From Aradus depressus (Eukaryota; Arthropoda; Insecta; Hemiptera; Aradidae), in contig OY759221.1 of assembly GCA_963662175.1 (NCBI GenBank), positions 34,532,045-34,596,044 of the forward strand: 64,000 nt of DNA, given 5' to 3'. Position 1 is the stretch's first letter. Each line of letters starts with the position of its first letter. The position numbers were made by a program, and so were the translations under genes. Below, piece by piece: positions 11,251 to 22,204 of this stretch. A model generated the notes under the pieces. That model was not told where the DNA came from and did no database searches. It was given only the letters and a program-made list of their open reading frames with translations.

Positions 11251-11773
11251 GGAAATAAATAGGAATAGATAATTAAAATACACAATTTCTTTGTCAAACT
11301 TCACTATATCTCAAATCACTATCTCAAATACTCAACTAGTTTCGCCGTGTTAAGGCATTATCAAGTCACTTACAAAGTCACTTGTAAAGAGTCACTTACA
11401 AACTGACAGAATTGGTTGACAGGGTAGAAGGTACAGTTATGGAGGGGGTTTTTAGGTAATGACTGGGAATCCCTTGTTTTTGTTACTCTATACATTCCAA
11501 TAAACAGATATTTACAAGATAATAATAAATATAAAATAAAAAAGAAAGAAAATTATATATATATATAAAATCTAATAAAGCGAATCTAACAGTAAAGTGT
11601 TGGTACTTATATAGGTATGACTCATGAATTATATAAATGTAAAATATAATAAATATTAAAGTGAATAAAAACAAATACATAGAATTTAAAGACAAATTAA
11701 AACATCAAATGAAAATTATAGTATTCTCTGAATGTCAGTTGGCAAAACATTTCCACAATCATCAGACTCTTAG
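11251..11773. other. Intergenic; downstream side of LINE ORF1
   Basis: Shares a ~42-bp block at 11266-11307 with 57699-57744. On the minus strand at about 11340-11366 there is another degenerate hammerhead-like string (TTGATAATG...GGCGAAAC). No reverse transcriptase is present, so the ORF1 at 11774 lacks its partner. Confidence 0.45.
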
Positions 11774-13051
11774 CTACTTGATATTTAAATTAAGAAGGGG
11801 GGAATGGTTCAGTTCTATTTGTTCATTTAGCATTACAATATCGTTATTTTTGTTCAAGGATTTGTATGAAGGGGGACCTCTGGAGGATAGAGTGGAGGAG
11901 CTCCTAGACAGAACGAGCCCAGTCGGCTCAGCCATAGCCACAGGCTCACCACCAGCAACAGGGGCCTGAGACATAGGCTCAGAGGCAGGAGCAGTAAGGG
12001 GAGGTTGCAGGGTCTCCTCAGGGCCTACACCAGCAACCGGCATGGAGACAGCTCGCTCGATTGAGTCCAGCCTTTTAGAGAAGGACTGTAATATAACTGC
12101 AAATCTTTCTAGAGATGACATGACAGCAGCTGAGGTGGAAGGGGCGGCGGCCACAGCGACGTAGGGTTGAGGCAGGGGTGGGGCGGTCGTGTCGACCCGC
12201 CGCTGGGCCTCTCTATAGGAGACCCGCTGAAGGATCCTTACCTCTTCTATCTGCCTATGGTACCTGTAGACAGAACACTGTCTGGACCAGGCCGGGTGAG
12301 GCTCGATACAGTTGGGGCACCGGTCCTGGCAGGGTCGACCCTCGTGTACCGCCTCTCCACACCGTCCACAGACCGGGGCCTTGGTACACCTCGTAGCAGG
12401 GTGCCTAAATTGGTAGCATCTGTAGCATTGTAGCGGCTCTGGTATGTAGGGCCTCACTCGGATAGAGAGGAAGTTCAACTTTAGTCGCTCCGGAAGCTCA
12501 GCTAACTCAAAAGTCAGGATCAGGGAGACTGTGGCAACTTTAACTTTATTAACTGTTTTAAAGATACGCCTTGCGTTTACAACTCCTTGGTTTGAAAGCT
12601 CTGCCTGAATTTCTTCTTCTGAGCAATGTAGTAACTCATAACATGAGATAATGCCTTTACAATAATTTAAATTTTTGTGCAGTTCGAATTTAACGGGGAA
12701 ATTTTCATAGGTTGAAATATTGTTTAGGTTTTCAAAATCTTGTATACTTTTGACCTCAATTAGAGCCTCACCATTTCGAATAAATTTAATTTCCGATTTG
12801 GGGGCTACGCTTTTAATAAACCTGCAGGTCTTGAAGGGGCTGATATTTAACATTGAATATTGTCCTTGCTCATTAATTAATCTCATGATTAGGAATTTTT
12901 TTAATCTCTGGCCTGATGAATGAAAGATAGCTTTAGAAAGTGATTCTAATGGTTTCGGAGGGGGGTTGGCTAGTTTTGGGAGCGGGTCGGGGGGTTTTGG
13001 GGGGGGAGCAGGGAGTTTGGGAGGGCGGGGAGGATCATTGTCAGCCTCCAT
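11774..13051 (-). CDS. Non-LTR retrotransposon ORF1 (gag-like, three CCHC zinc knuckles)
   Basis: An intact 425-codon ATG-initiated frame. The N-terminus is proline-rich (residues 5-40). The middle resembles the RNA-binding part of Jockey/I-type LINE ORF1. Three zinc knuckles follow: C209-C212-H217-C222, C228-C231-H236-C241 and C245-C248-H252-C259, preceded by the family-typical PYIPEPLQCYRC. The tail is Ser/Pro/Ala-rich. In this clade ORF1 coats the element RNA, and ORF2 supplies endonuclease and RT. No ORF2 follows downstream (lower coordinates), so the copy is 3'-truncated, rearranged, or an ORF1-only remnant. An intact long frame suggests a fairly recent insertion or preserved coding. Clade (Jockey, I or LOA) is not decided. 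Confidence 0.88.
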   Translation of the reverse strand: MEADNDPPRPPKLPAPPPKPPDPLPKLANPPPKPLESLSKAIFHSSGQRLKKFLIMRLINEQGQYSMLNISPFKTCRFIKSVAPKSEIKFIRNGEALIEVKSIQDFENLNNISTYENFPVKFELHKNLNYCKGIISCYELLHCSEEEIQAELSNQGVVNARRIFKTVNKVKVATVSLILTFELAELPERLKLNFLSIRVRPYIPEPLQCYRCYQFRHPATRCTKAPVCGRCGEAVHEGRPCQDRCPNCIEPHPAWSRQCSVYRYHRQIEEVRILQRVSYREAQRRVDTTAPPLPQPYVAVAAAPSTSAAVMSSLERFAVILQSFSKRLDSIERAVSMPVAGVGPEETLQPPLTAPASEPMSQAPVAGGEPVAMAEPTGLVLSRSSSTLSSRGPPSYKSLNKNNDIVMLNEQIELNHSPLLNLNIK

Positions 13052-14475
13052 TTAATAAGATGATATAAAATAATAAAAGAGACAGAAAAGAAAAAAAATA
13101 ATAATAATAATTCAGAAAATAAATAAATATAAAAGTGAATAAATAAATATAATAAGGCAATTTGCTAAATTTGCTGACAAAGTAGGGGATACAAAAAACA
13201 AAATAAGGGAGACAAGTAAAAAAAAAAGGTTGGATAAATGAATATATTAAATATTAAAAGTAATGTAAAGTAGAGTTGGAACGGACTCACAATAACGTTG
13301 TTAATCCCCAAGAGCCGATGTGTACTCCACGAGTTCAAAACAACAACCGACTCTAACAAGATGACATCATCTTCAGGGCGAAGCTATCTACAAAACTAGC
13401 CACTTTTTATACAATCATTTTTCTTAGGATTTTTTGCCTTCTGACCTCATAGAGAATTTTTTGGCACAATTATTAATAACTTTCCACACTTTCGAAATCA
13501 ATTCTTGTTTTACAAATAAGAAACAGAAAAATCTGGGTAGTCAGGAAATGAATTCTACGATTATGGGATTTTTCTAACTGTCGTCCGCTTTCGCCTTAAT
13601 CTATAGTTCTATGTTTGCAGGAGAGTTTCAGAATAGTTCTTGTGTAAATTTAGAGTTTATTTCCAGGTAAATCGGGAGTCCGGTAGAAGTCCGAGGTATT
13701 CAACGTGCGTGTCGTGTGTTCAGGTCGTAGAACTTCAGGGTGAGGACCTCTTTCAGACTCAGTCCCCGACTATTGAAGCACACTGCCCACTGGTCCTTCA
13801 GTTTTATTGGATATGCAGGTTACTCTGGAGTAACTTTACCTGAAGTTGATTCCTTGCGATATTCGGACTTGTATACTACCATCCCTTGCCTCCCAATCCC
13901 AATATCTCTCGCCTCTTTCACTACTCGAAAATGTTATTTACTCCATTATTTCTAACTTCAGCAAAAATGTGTATGAAATAGAAAATGTTCCCCCTCTTCA
14001 TCACTATCATAATTCAATAGTACAGAAGTTACTGTCAAAGTGAGTAGACATTGAATGTTGACATTCCCCGGAGAATGTGTACATTTCCTAAAGAGCTCGG
14101 GGAATGTGGATAAATCCTTTAATTGTAAGGTTATCAAACCTGTACTGCTTTCCCCAACGTAGTTCAATTAAATCCTAGATTATCCTTAGGTTAACGACTA
14201 ATGACTTTCTCCGAAGGAGTTTATTTTTTAAACTAAGTTTCAGGAGAGTGGGCTTAAACTCAGTGTAAGTTAATCGTAGTTTCGTTTAACTACAAAATCC
14301 AAAAACTATGGGCAAGCAATTTTATACTTAATTTTCTGTTGAAGAAATCTTTACTTTTTAAATCTGTATTTAAAATTAAACTAGGCTGGGAAGGCCGTTC
14401 TTCTATAACTAAAACATACTTTTTTTCATCAGAAAATTTATTTTTAAATGTTTTCTTTAAATGTTCATTTAGTTA
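13052..14475. other. Intergenic, mostly unassigned
   Basis: AT-rich 5' side of the LINE ORF1 to about 13260. At 13345-13385 minus there is a CCCTGAAGATGATG string resembling Penelope termini but without the GAAA half of a hammerhead. Open frames at 13640-13843, 13740-13955, 13846-14043 and 13958-14167 show no domain. Confidence 0.35.
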
Positions 14476-14714
14476 TTGTGGCTCATGCCCGGGCTTTAAC
14501 AACGAGGTCATATCGCCTTCTATCAAACCCCTTTTCCGTCGCTCTGGTGGACATGAACCAGACTCTACTGTGGGAGTCCTAAATATTGCCTATCCAGGTT
14601 TATTCGCTTTTCCACCTCCCAGATAATAAAAATGTAAGATCCTCGGCCGGGTTTTGAACCCGCGACCTGGACCTCAGTAGACAAGCGTGCTACCACTGAG
14701 CTACCGGCGCCCTC
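14476..14714 (-). mobile_element. S1 SINE, internally deleted, intact tRNA-like head
   Basis: 3' end (TCATGCCCGGGCTTTAAC) at the left and complete tRNA-like head (boxes B and A, GCTACCGGCGCCCTC) at the right. About 100 bp of the middle is deleted. Confidence 0.88.
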
Positions 14715-14960
14715 AATTTAAACCTTAATATTTCCCCTTCAGAGTTCCAGATAATTTTTTATGTACGCTATTTCTTTATCTTTCACATACACACTATCAG
14801 TTTTTTGTATTTAAAAATATCGTGTTTGTCTTCCACATATGCAAAATTATTTCTGTCTCTTTTCCTGTAATATTTTTACCTACTTCGTTCATCGGCAATC
14901 ATTTTATTCTCCAACAATCCTCAATAATAAGAAATTATATTTACATTTTCACGAAAAAAA

Positions 14961-15150
14961 ATTCGAAACCCGGCCGAGGCCCATATTTTACCTGTGAGGT
15001 GAAAAAACCATGAGCACGGCGTCCTTGGTGAATAAAATAAAGATAGGCGAAAGTTAGGAACTCCCATAGTAGAGTCGGGCTCGTGTTCTCCAGTGTGTCG
15101 AATGAGGTCTCTGGTAGTGGGCGATATGACCTCGTAATCATAATAACTTA
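14961..15150 (+). mobile_element. S1 SINE, 5'-truncated and diverged
   Basis: Starts at box B (TTCGAAACCCGGCCGAGGCC) and ends near 'gatatgacctcgta'. An internal deletion removes the 'gacgttaagcgatgg' block. Confidence 0.8.
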
Positions 15151-15353
15151 CTCGTACTTATTATTATTTTTCTTTAATAACCTAACAATAGCCTCACATG
15201 TAAACAACGTCATCATATGGTTGGTAAAAACAACTAACAGAACAGCCAACCTAAAAGAATCTTTGAAAACTGACATTATTGCAGAGATATTTTAAATAAT
15301 TCAAATGAACTTGAATTTATTTATGTTATTGTCTAATTTCACTAACTATATTT

Positions 15354-15392
15354 ACATGGGAGTACTTTCGGTATTTCTACCATCCTCAGCAA
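15354..15392 (-). ncRNA. Hammerhead-ribozyme-like motif of Penelope type (family A)
   Basis: Minus strand reads CTGAGGA, GGTAGAAATACC (a 4-bp stem), GAAA. It lies 80 bp from the Penelope-like RT fragment, but on the opposite strand. Confidence 0.5.
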
Positions 15393-15472
15393 AAAGTATA
15401 AGAGACTAACTAAAATATTTCAGAATGTCAGCCTCTTGGTGAAATTCACAGTGAAAAATTTACAAAAAAAAT

Positions 15473-16057
15473 GTCCCAATAAGACCTGTTGTATCATTTA
15501 TCAACTCACCAACTCACAAATTATCTAAATTTCTAAATAAAAAACTGAGATTATTCATACAATTTCAACCCTCACACAAGGTCATTAACTCTATAGACTT
15601 TGTAGAAAAAACCAAATTTATAAATATCACATCGGGGGCGAAACTATTGTCACTGGACGTAACCAATTTGTTTACTAATATCCCCGTGGAGGAATGTCTC
15701 GACATTGTTAACACATTAATCATTAATACGAAACATTCAATTTTTGAAAAAATATTAATATATGACCTTTTAAAGTTATGCAGTAGCCAAAATTATTTCA
15801 TGTTCAATGAACAAATATATGAACAAAAAGACGGACTAGCCATGGGTTCCCTATTAGCTGACATTTTCATGGACCACTTAGAGAAACTCATCTTGCGGGA
15901 AGCAACACACAATGATAAAATAAATTTCTGGTACCGTTATGTTGATGACATATGCATCCTATTTAATGATTCTAATAGACAAATTAAACAACTTTTCGAT
16001 TTTGTAAACAATATTCATGATAATATATATAAATTATTTTTGTTTAAACCAAGTTGA
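15473..16057 (+). pseudogene. Penelope-like element reverse transcriptase fragment
   Basis: An open stretch of ~195 codons without a proper start. Upstream of 15647 it reads PIRPVVSFINSPTHKLSKFL. Then come SLDVTNLFTNIPVEE (RT motif with the first catalytic Asp), QKDGLAMGS and WYRYVDDICILF (the YxDD-type catalytic box). SLDVxxLFTNIP with DGxAMGS and RYVDD is the signature combination of Penelope-like RTs. N-terminal RT parts and the GIY-YIG endonuclease are missing, and the frame degrades into AT-rich sequence after the catalytic box. It is a dead fragment, not a working gene. Confidence 0.85.
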
Positions 16058-16673
16058 AAATGTTTTGGGAAAAACAAGTTCAGAAGTCACGGTTTAATGG
16101 TAAACTTGTTTAATTGCGATTAATTTATTTTGGTGAAAATGGGATTTAAAGGATCGGGGATGGTTCGAATCCTCACGTTCGCAAAATAAAATTAAATAGC
16201 TAATAAGAGTTGTTTCCATACTTCACGTTCTTCCAGTCCCTAATATAGAGAACGAGAACGTTAAACCCGAAGGGAGAAAAAAAAAGATTTTTTTAAAAGA
16301 ATTTCAACATTTCGAGTCATTTGAAATATTTTATACTGTTGGAATCTGTCTTCAGATAAAATATCTCGCAAATTATCAAGACACGAGACATTTTGATTGG
16401 CTGTTACTAAAGTAACTGTTCATTTTAAATGGGATGTTTATTATTGATTATTTTATCGTAGCTTGGGTCTTGAATGTACATAACTGTACAGGCGTAGTCT
16501 TGGAGGGTCCCTGGTCTTGGTAAAGAGAAAAAATCTTCGGTGAATCACCGAATATGTACTTTCCCAGCACGCATTAATCAATTATGTTTTCGCTCTCCTT
16601 CTAAAGCCAATCTACCGTTTGGTCTAAAACTCAATATTTGAGTTACATAGTAGCTTCTGTGAAGTGTTTACGT
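16058..16673. other. Intergenic; R1 terminal fragment
   Basis: Unassigned, except that 16535-16620 minus carries the R1 terminus (CGGTGAATCACCGAATATGT, then ACTTTCCCAG) and a short piece of module. Confidence 0.45.
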
Positions 16674-16930
16674 AGTGCTTGAGGTCGTGGGTTCAAAAAC
16701 CGGCCGAGGCCTTTACTTCATTTTATCTGGGAGGTGAAAAAAACTTAAGCATGCCGTCCTTCGGATGGGAGGTTAAGCTACGGTCCCGAGCCTACGATGT
16801 CAGGTGCTCGTTAAAGACCCTTGCCCTAGGTGAATAAAAATTTAGGGTAGGCAAAATTTAGGACTCTCGTTGTAGTCGGGCTCCTGTCCACAAGAGTGAC
16901 GAAAGAGCGCGTAGTTAAAGGGTCATAATA
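16674..16930 (+). mobile_element. S1 SINE, head partly lost
   Basis: Begins in the tRNA-like head before box B and runs to the 3' end with a ~40-bp deletion near 16908-16915. Its tail is the insertion point of the next S1 copy. Confidence 0.85.
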
Positions 16931-17294
16931 ACTAACATATTGAGGGCGCCGGTAGCTCAGTCGTATGCGTGCTTGACTTCTGAGCTCAAGGTTGTGGGTT
17001 CGTAGCCCGACCGAGGCCCTTAGTTTATTTTATCTGGGAGGTAAAATAAACTTAAGCACGCCGTCCTTCGGATGGGACGTTAAGCGATGGTCCCGAGCCT
17101 GTACGAAGTCAGGTACTCGTTACCCTAGATGAATAAAAATTTAGGGTAGGCAAAATTTATGACTCCCACAGTAGAGTCGGGCTCATGTCCACCAGAGTGC
17201 CGAAAGAGCGCTCTGGTAGTAGGCGATATGACCTCGTAGTTAAAGCCCGGGCATGAGTCATAAAAAAAAAAAAAAAAAAAAAAAACTAACATAT
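16931..17294 (+). mobile_element. S1 SINE, full length, with 10-bp target duplication and poly(A)
   Basis: ACTAACATAT at 16931-16940 is repeated at 17285-17294. Between them lies a complete S1 (16941-17284) with box A, box B, body and a ~22-nt A tail. Flanking duplication plus A tail is the signature of LINE-mediated target-primed insertion. It landed in the tail of the older S1 copy to the left. Confidence 0.93.
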
Positions 17295-17528
17295 CTTCTG
17301 AATCCTCATACTAAATTGTGTGTGGATACATTAATTTCATCGGCAGTTATTAGGGCGATTTGAGTAAAGCTGTCTTCTCTGGTCCCCCTCTTCCGTTCGT
17401 CCGATTTTGCTGAAAACTAATATTTACCATTCTTACGGATTTAAATATAAAATTGTATGTCGATACATTCATTTAATCGGAAGTTACTGGGTCTTTGAGT
17501 TGAGTCCCTTCTGATCCTGAGTTGTATA
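17295..17528 (-). repeat. R1 modular repeat copy
   Basis: Minus-strand modules ('catcggcagttattagg' and 'catttaatcggaagttactgg'), two units. Confidence 0.7.
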
Positions 17529-18004
17529 CACAAACATTATGTTTTTGGATTCAAGGCGTTTTTAAACTATATTTTTGTCACCAATTCTACTGAGCGAACT
17601 AATGAATGAATGTTTGTTCTCATTAATTTTTTTCTTTTTTCTCGGTCAGTAAAGTGTTTGGCAAGCTAACCGCAAACCATATATAGACCGCTAAATAACT
17701 GAACGGACTTGCTGAAAACTGATCTAACCAGGCCAATGTTTCCCAATGGCGGAACACGACTTTCGTTGGGGGTTGAAATCTGCGCCTCGGGAGAAACATG
17801 AATTTGATACAATGATTAGCTATAAATTGTTTCCTTTGATTATAATTACATTAAAAACAATTTTTCCCTGTTTGCGAGACACTGAAAAACGTCCTTCTAT
17901 CTTGTGAAACCGATTTTGAGAGGTGGGAGGGCAAGAAGAGTGATCTCACCAAAAATAATTGGGATAAGCAAGTCCTGTTGTTCCACATCAACATATATAT
18001 ATTT
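17529..18004. other. Intergenic, nothing recognised
   Basis: No coding frame, RNA gene or repeat recognised. Confidence 0.4.
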
Positions 18005-18391
18005 TTTTCACTTCCCCAAATGAAGTATATGGATAGTTATGTGGTCAATCAATAATTCAACGCGGGGTTTCGAACAGAATTTCATGTTTTTCGTGATTCC
18101 AAAAATTAAAAAAAAAATATCTGTGAACTTAAAATCCTCTAACGACAACACCTATTGATTTTCAGCCAAAGAAAACGGGGGGAATAGGAGGGAGGCTTAA
18201 CATAAAAACGTTGATAACTGCCGATAGAATGAATGTATCGACACGAAATCTTTTATGTGCAACGTGAACCCTATAAGGACAACACCTATCGATTTTCAGC
18301 CTAATCGGCCTGAGGGAAGGGGGTTAGGTATAGGCTTAACTCTTGAATAATTCGTGCGGGGAAGTACATAGCCGGTGGTCCACCAACGACT
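18005..18391 (+). repeat. R1 modular repeat, apparently complete short copy
   Basis: Begins at the head block (ACTTCCCCAAATGAAGTATA), continues through the 'gattccaaaaat' block and two ~120-135 bp modules. It ends GGGGAAGTACATAGCCGGTG followed by a small hairpin (GGTGGTCCACC). Copies in this window differ mainly in how many internal modules they hold. The combination of variable tandem modules and a terminal hairpin resembles Helentron-associated (HINE/DINE-type) elements, but no Rep/helicase is present to prove it. Confidence 0.6.
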
Positions 18392-18501
18392 TTTTTTTGT
18401 ATTTCGACATTGTTTTTTCTATTTATTTTGATCCAAACTATAAAAATTTGTTCATGGCTTGAAAATGTTATTTTGGTTTAATAGATACATTTAGTTAGTT
18501 A

Positions 18502-18690
18502 TTGTGTATCATGCCGGGGCTTTAACCAGTGCCTTTGCCTACTACCAGAGCATTCTTTCGTCGCTCTGGTGAACATGAGCACTACTCCGCTATGGGTTCT
18601 AAATGCATGCTCAAGGCCTCGGCCGGGATTCGAATCCTCTATCTTGATCTCAGTAGACTAGAAGGCTACCTCTGAGCTACAGGCGCCATC
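18502..18690 (-). mobile_element. S1 SINE, internally deleted
   Basis: Both ends are present (TCATGCCGGGGCTTTAAC and GAGCTACAGGCGCC) but ~150 bp of the middle is missing. Confidence 0.82.
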
Positions 18691-19552
18691 TATTGTATGT
18701 ATTACTGATTCAAACTGCTGCTAGGGTCGCGGAGATGCCGCGGCATGCGGTCGTGTCCATGTATGTGACTCTGGTCGAGCGAGATGGGTCGGGAGGTGTG
18801 CTGCAGTACAGGTGAACATCCTGGAGTCTCAGGCCAATGTCCTCTCTGTGAACCAGCCAACACTCTCCATTGTGAGTCCTTCTTGGTCAACCTCCAATCA
18901 TCCAACAGACAATGCGTCCACCCAATCAAGGGCAGTCTCTTTTGTTCGTCCTCTGATTAGGTTCATTTACACAAACAAATCAGGGCACGCTTGAATCCTC
19001 ATTATCCGACCTTCATCAATCCTACATCCGGGTTTTCTGAATCAATTTTATATCAACCCTCTGGCATATTTAGAACTTCCATGGTTATTGGATGCTTCGC
19101 TATAAAGGAAATTATCTCTTCAAAATATGAAGCCAATCATATATACTCTGTAATCGTTCAGAAATTCTATGTTAGGGATTGATCCTTTGATGCCAAAAAT
19201 TGCCTGTATGTGTTGTGATAATTAAAAAATATATAAAATAATTTTATTTATTTACATATTCACAACGACAGGACATTTGTCACTAGTGATTGTGATGTAG
19301 AGCGTTGGGAAGTGTGTAGCTGTACTGCTGAGGTACGTGACCGAAGAGGAATCCAGGCTAGTCCTGGAGCAGGTCCCTCTGCCATGCCCGCTTGAGACGT
19401 CGTGGCAGATTTGTGGGGAGAGTGTTCGTGGATAATAGCAGAATAAGTGGATTGGTGTGATGATGGTGTTTGTCGTGAAACTTTTGATATCATGTCCTGA
19501 TAACAGAGGGTACAAATGAGATGTTGAGTAAAAAAAAAATAATTAAAAATAA
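18691..19552. other. Intergenic, nothing recognised
   Basis: Several overlapping short frames on both strands (18702-19515), none with a recognisable domain. A weak R1-head-like string lies near 19100-19220. Confidence 0.35.
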
Positions 19553-19903
19553 AGAAAGGTTAGATTAGGTTTTATGACTCATGCCCGGGCTTTAACAACG
19601 AGGTCATATCGCCTACTACCAGAGCGCTCTTTCGTCACTCTGGTGGACATGAGCCCGACTCTACTGTGGGAGTCCTAAATTTTGCCTACCCTGAATTTTT
19701 ATTCACCTAGAGCAGGGGTCTTTAACGAGTACCTGACATCGTACAGGCTCGGGACCATCGCTTAACGTCCCATCTGAAGGACGGCGTGCTTATGTTTATT
19801 TTACCTCCCAGATAAAATAAACTAAGGGCCTCGGTCGGGTTTCGAACTCACATTCTTGAGCTCAGAAGACAAGCACGCATACCACTGAGCTACCGGCGCC
19901 CTC
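19553..19903 (-). mobile_element. S1 SINE, full length with telomere-like tail
   Basis: Complete copy on the minus strand from GAGGGCGCCGGTAGCTCAGT (right) to GCATGAGTCATAAAACC (left). The tail reads CCTAATCTAACC on the element strand. Confidence 0.92.
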
Positions 19904-20020
19904 TAAAAATTAGAGGAGAGGTTTAACACAATAATTCTAATAACTGCTGTTGTGATGAATGTATCGAAACACGAAATTTTATATGTAACTTCAAAATCTC
20001 ATAAAAATTTAAATAAAATA
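19904..20020 (+). repeat. R1 fragment
   Basis: Part of one module ('taactgctgttgtgatgaatg', 'tcgaaacacgaaattttat'). Confidence 0.55.
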
Positions 20021-20112
20021 GGTTTGAACCATACCTGATAAATAAAATTTCTTTTACTATAAAATTTCAATTAGGTAATTTTATTTATGAGGTATGGTTA
20101 TTTCAAACTCAA
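20021..20112. repeat. Imperfect inverted repeat
   Basis: 'tttgaaccatacctgataaa' (about 20032) is mirrored by an inverted copy ending about 20107 with small gaps. It could be the edge of a Penelope-type terminal repeat, since a hammerhead-like motif follows at 20246. Confidence 0.5.
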
Positions 20113-20245
20113 CTTGTTACTTTTTATTATTTAATGTATTTATATTTATTTAAATCTTTGTTGCCTTTATATTTTATGATTGTTACAAACAGAACCTGTT
20201 TTTTTGTTTTTTGTTTTTGTTGCTTAAGAATGGTTTCTTTTGTAG

Positions 20246-20286
20246 AATGCCTGATGATGAGGGCAACCTCGAAAGCCGGCTAGCTA
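20246..20286 (+). ncRNA. Hammerhead-ribozyme-like motif (family D)
   Basis: CTGATGA (20251-20257), stem II GAGG-GCAA-CCTC, then GAAA (20271-20274). Core and stem II with a GCAA tetraloop are well formed. Penelope-type terminal repeat is the likely source. Confidence 0.55.
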
Positions 20287-20783
20287 CTACTAATAAAAAT
20301 CTGTGAGAAGTCAGACTACTATTTGACAAGGTGTGAAATGGTACATTTGGTTCAGAATGCTGACTAAGGTACATTTGGTTCCTCACGGACTACTGTCACT
20401 CCTCACTCGACACAGGTCAAGGTGGAGAGAAAGTCTTTCTTCTCCCCTTCTGTTGCACTTTCTTGCATGAATTATTTATTTACTCCATTCCACTTTCTGT
20501 TATCTCCTCTTCCTCTTTTATTCCATGTCACATCCTAAATTGTATTCTTCGTTTCTACTTTAATTTAATTTTATCCGTCTGTTAACTACGAAAATGTACA
20601 TTCTTTGGAGTATAACAGTATAGCTTTGGTCCTACCCTTCTTAATAGTTTGGACATTTTATAAGGGACGTATTCTGCAAGAATCAATTTTTCATAGGACT
20701 AACTCTTCGAGCGTGAATCAAGCAAACGTCTAAAAAAAATTGCGGTTCGAAGCCTTCGAAAAACTTCATTACATATAAAACTA
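20287..20783. other. Intergenic, nothing recognised
   Basis: AT-rich; no gene. Confidence 0.4.
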
Positions 20784-21080
20784 GCAGTAATACCCGGCGT
20801 TGCCCGGGGAACTTTGACTTTTCTCCCAATATCTCCTATAAGGCTATTCAGTTCCTCGACAGTACATTCATGATGTTATAATTTTCAATTATTCATACGG
20901 AATAAGGCTTATAGTCCTTCAACTGTAGTAACGCTAGCTTTGGAGCTAAAACTTATCTATTCAAAAAGATTCCTCATTAATCGTTGCAGTGGTTTTTGAG
21001 TTACAAAGATTGCGTGGGTGGATGCTGGGATGGACCAGATATTGAGGTACTAATACGCATATAACCTTCCACAGACGATG
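20784..21080 (+). repeat. R2 dispersed repeat, truncated at its right side
   Basis: Nearly identical to 49747-50044 (AACTAGCAGTAATACCCGGC head, 'tattgaggtactaatacg', 'cagacgatgacg'). The other copy continues ~100 bp further to an 'ttcgtgagttatagcgg' tail. The tail looks like the 3' end of an RTE-type LINE or a dependent SINE. Here it is cut exactly at the junction with an S1 piece. Confidence 0.75.
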
Positions 21081-21324
21081 ACGCCGAGGCCCTTAGTTTA
21101 TTTTATCTGGGAGGTAAAATAATCTTAAGCACGCCGTCCTTCTGATAGGACGTTAAGCGATGATCCCGAGCCTGTACGAAGACACATACTCGTTAAAGAC
21201 CCCTGCCCTAGGTGAATAAAAATTTAGGGTAGGCAAAATTTAGGACTCTCATAGTAGAGTCGGGCTCATGTCCACCAGATTGACGAAAGAGCGCTCTGGT
21301 AGTAGGCGATATGACCTCGTAGTT
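21081..21324 (+). mobile_element. S1 SINE body fused to R2
   Basis: Starts at GCCGAGGCCCTTAG (just after box B) and runs to 'gatatgacctcgta'. The head is absent. The junction with R2 at 'gatgac/gccgaggccc' has no intervening base. Confidence 0.85.
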
Positions 21325-21854
21325 TTAGGGACCATATTACAACAATGAATTCTTTTGTATGACTATTGAATAACACAGATTAAGTCCAACTTAATATAAT
21401 AACATAATCCCCAATCCAAACTCACGAATATACTTACAATAATTGTACAACTTACTTTCATATGGCTGTCATTGCGCCAGAATATATTAATCATGTTTGA
21501 CACATTATGTAATAAGTTTTTTGTTCTGTTCCAGATATGGCTGGCACGGTCACTCTCCTCATGGCTGTAAGTACCACTCGCTTTGTTAACTTTACATCTC
21601 TCTGAATATATTTTACATATATTTACCATTTATTAACTACACTTTAATGCTAACTCTTGTTTCTTATCATCTTTTATTCATTTTTGTAACCGTGTAGGAA
21701 TGCCTCTAATTCTCGTTGTTTAAACAGATAAGATTTTTTTTTTGTTTTATGCATGTGTAAAATTGATGTTTTTTTTTTTCACAAATAATTATTTTTAGTA
21801 TGTAATAAACGGTTATAATGATAGGTGCAATAAAAGTGCCGGTGAATCGTTGGC
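21325..21854. other. Intergenic, nothing recognised
   Basis: The 88-codon minus frame at 21363-21629 has no recognisable domain. Confidence 0.35.
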
Positions 21855-22135
21855 TGTTATTAGGGTCCCTCTCCTCTGATCCTGGACTTCTCTTCGGCCG
21901 TTTTGGTTGAAAATTAACATGTGTCGTCTTTATGGTGTTTTGAATTTACATACAAAATTTCTTGTCGATGTATTAATTACATCGGCAGTTATTAAAGTTT
22001 TTGTTAAAGTTCTCCCCTCTTTCTTTTGTCTGATTTGACGGAAAATCGACAGTTGTCGTCTTTGAAAACAACTGTCGAAACTTTCATTACGTTATTAGAG
22101 TTTTTGAATTAAGGTCGTTCATTTCGTTTAGCTGG
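21855..22135 (-). repeat. R1 modular repeat copy
   Basis: Two minus-strand modules with 'attacatcggcagttatt'. Confidence 0.7.
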
Positions 22136-22204
22136 AGAAGTAAAAATTGCCATCGGAACTAGTAATCTCTAATCGATTGTGAAAATGTATATATATCGAT
22201 TTAT

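Noticed and set aside
13345..13385. Further hammerhead-like site (minus)
   Set aside because: Has CTGAAGA but no GAAA half or plausible stem II.
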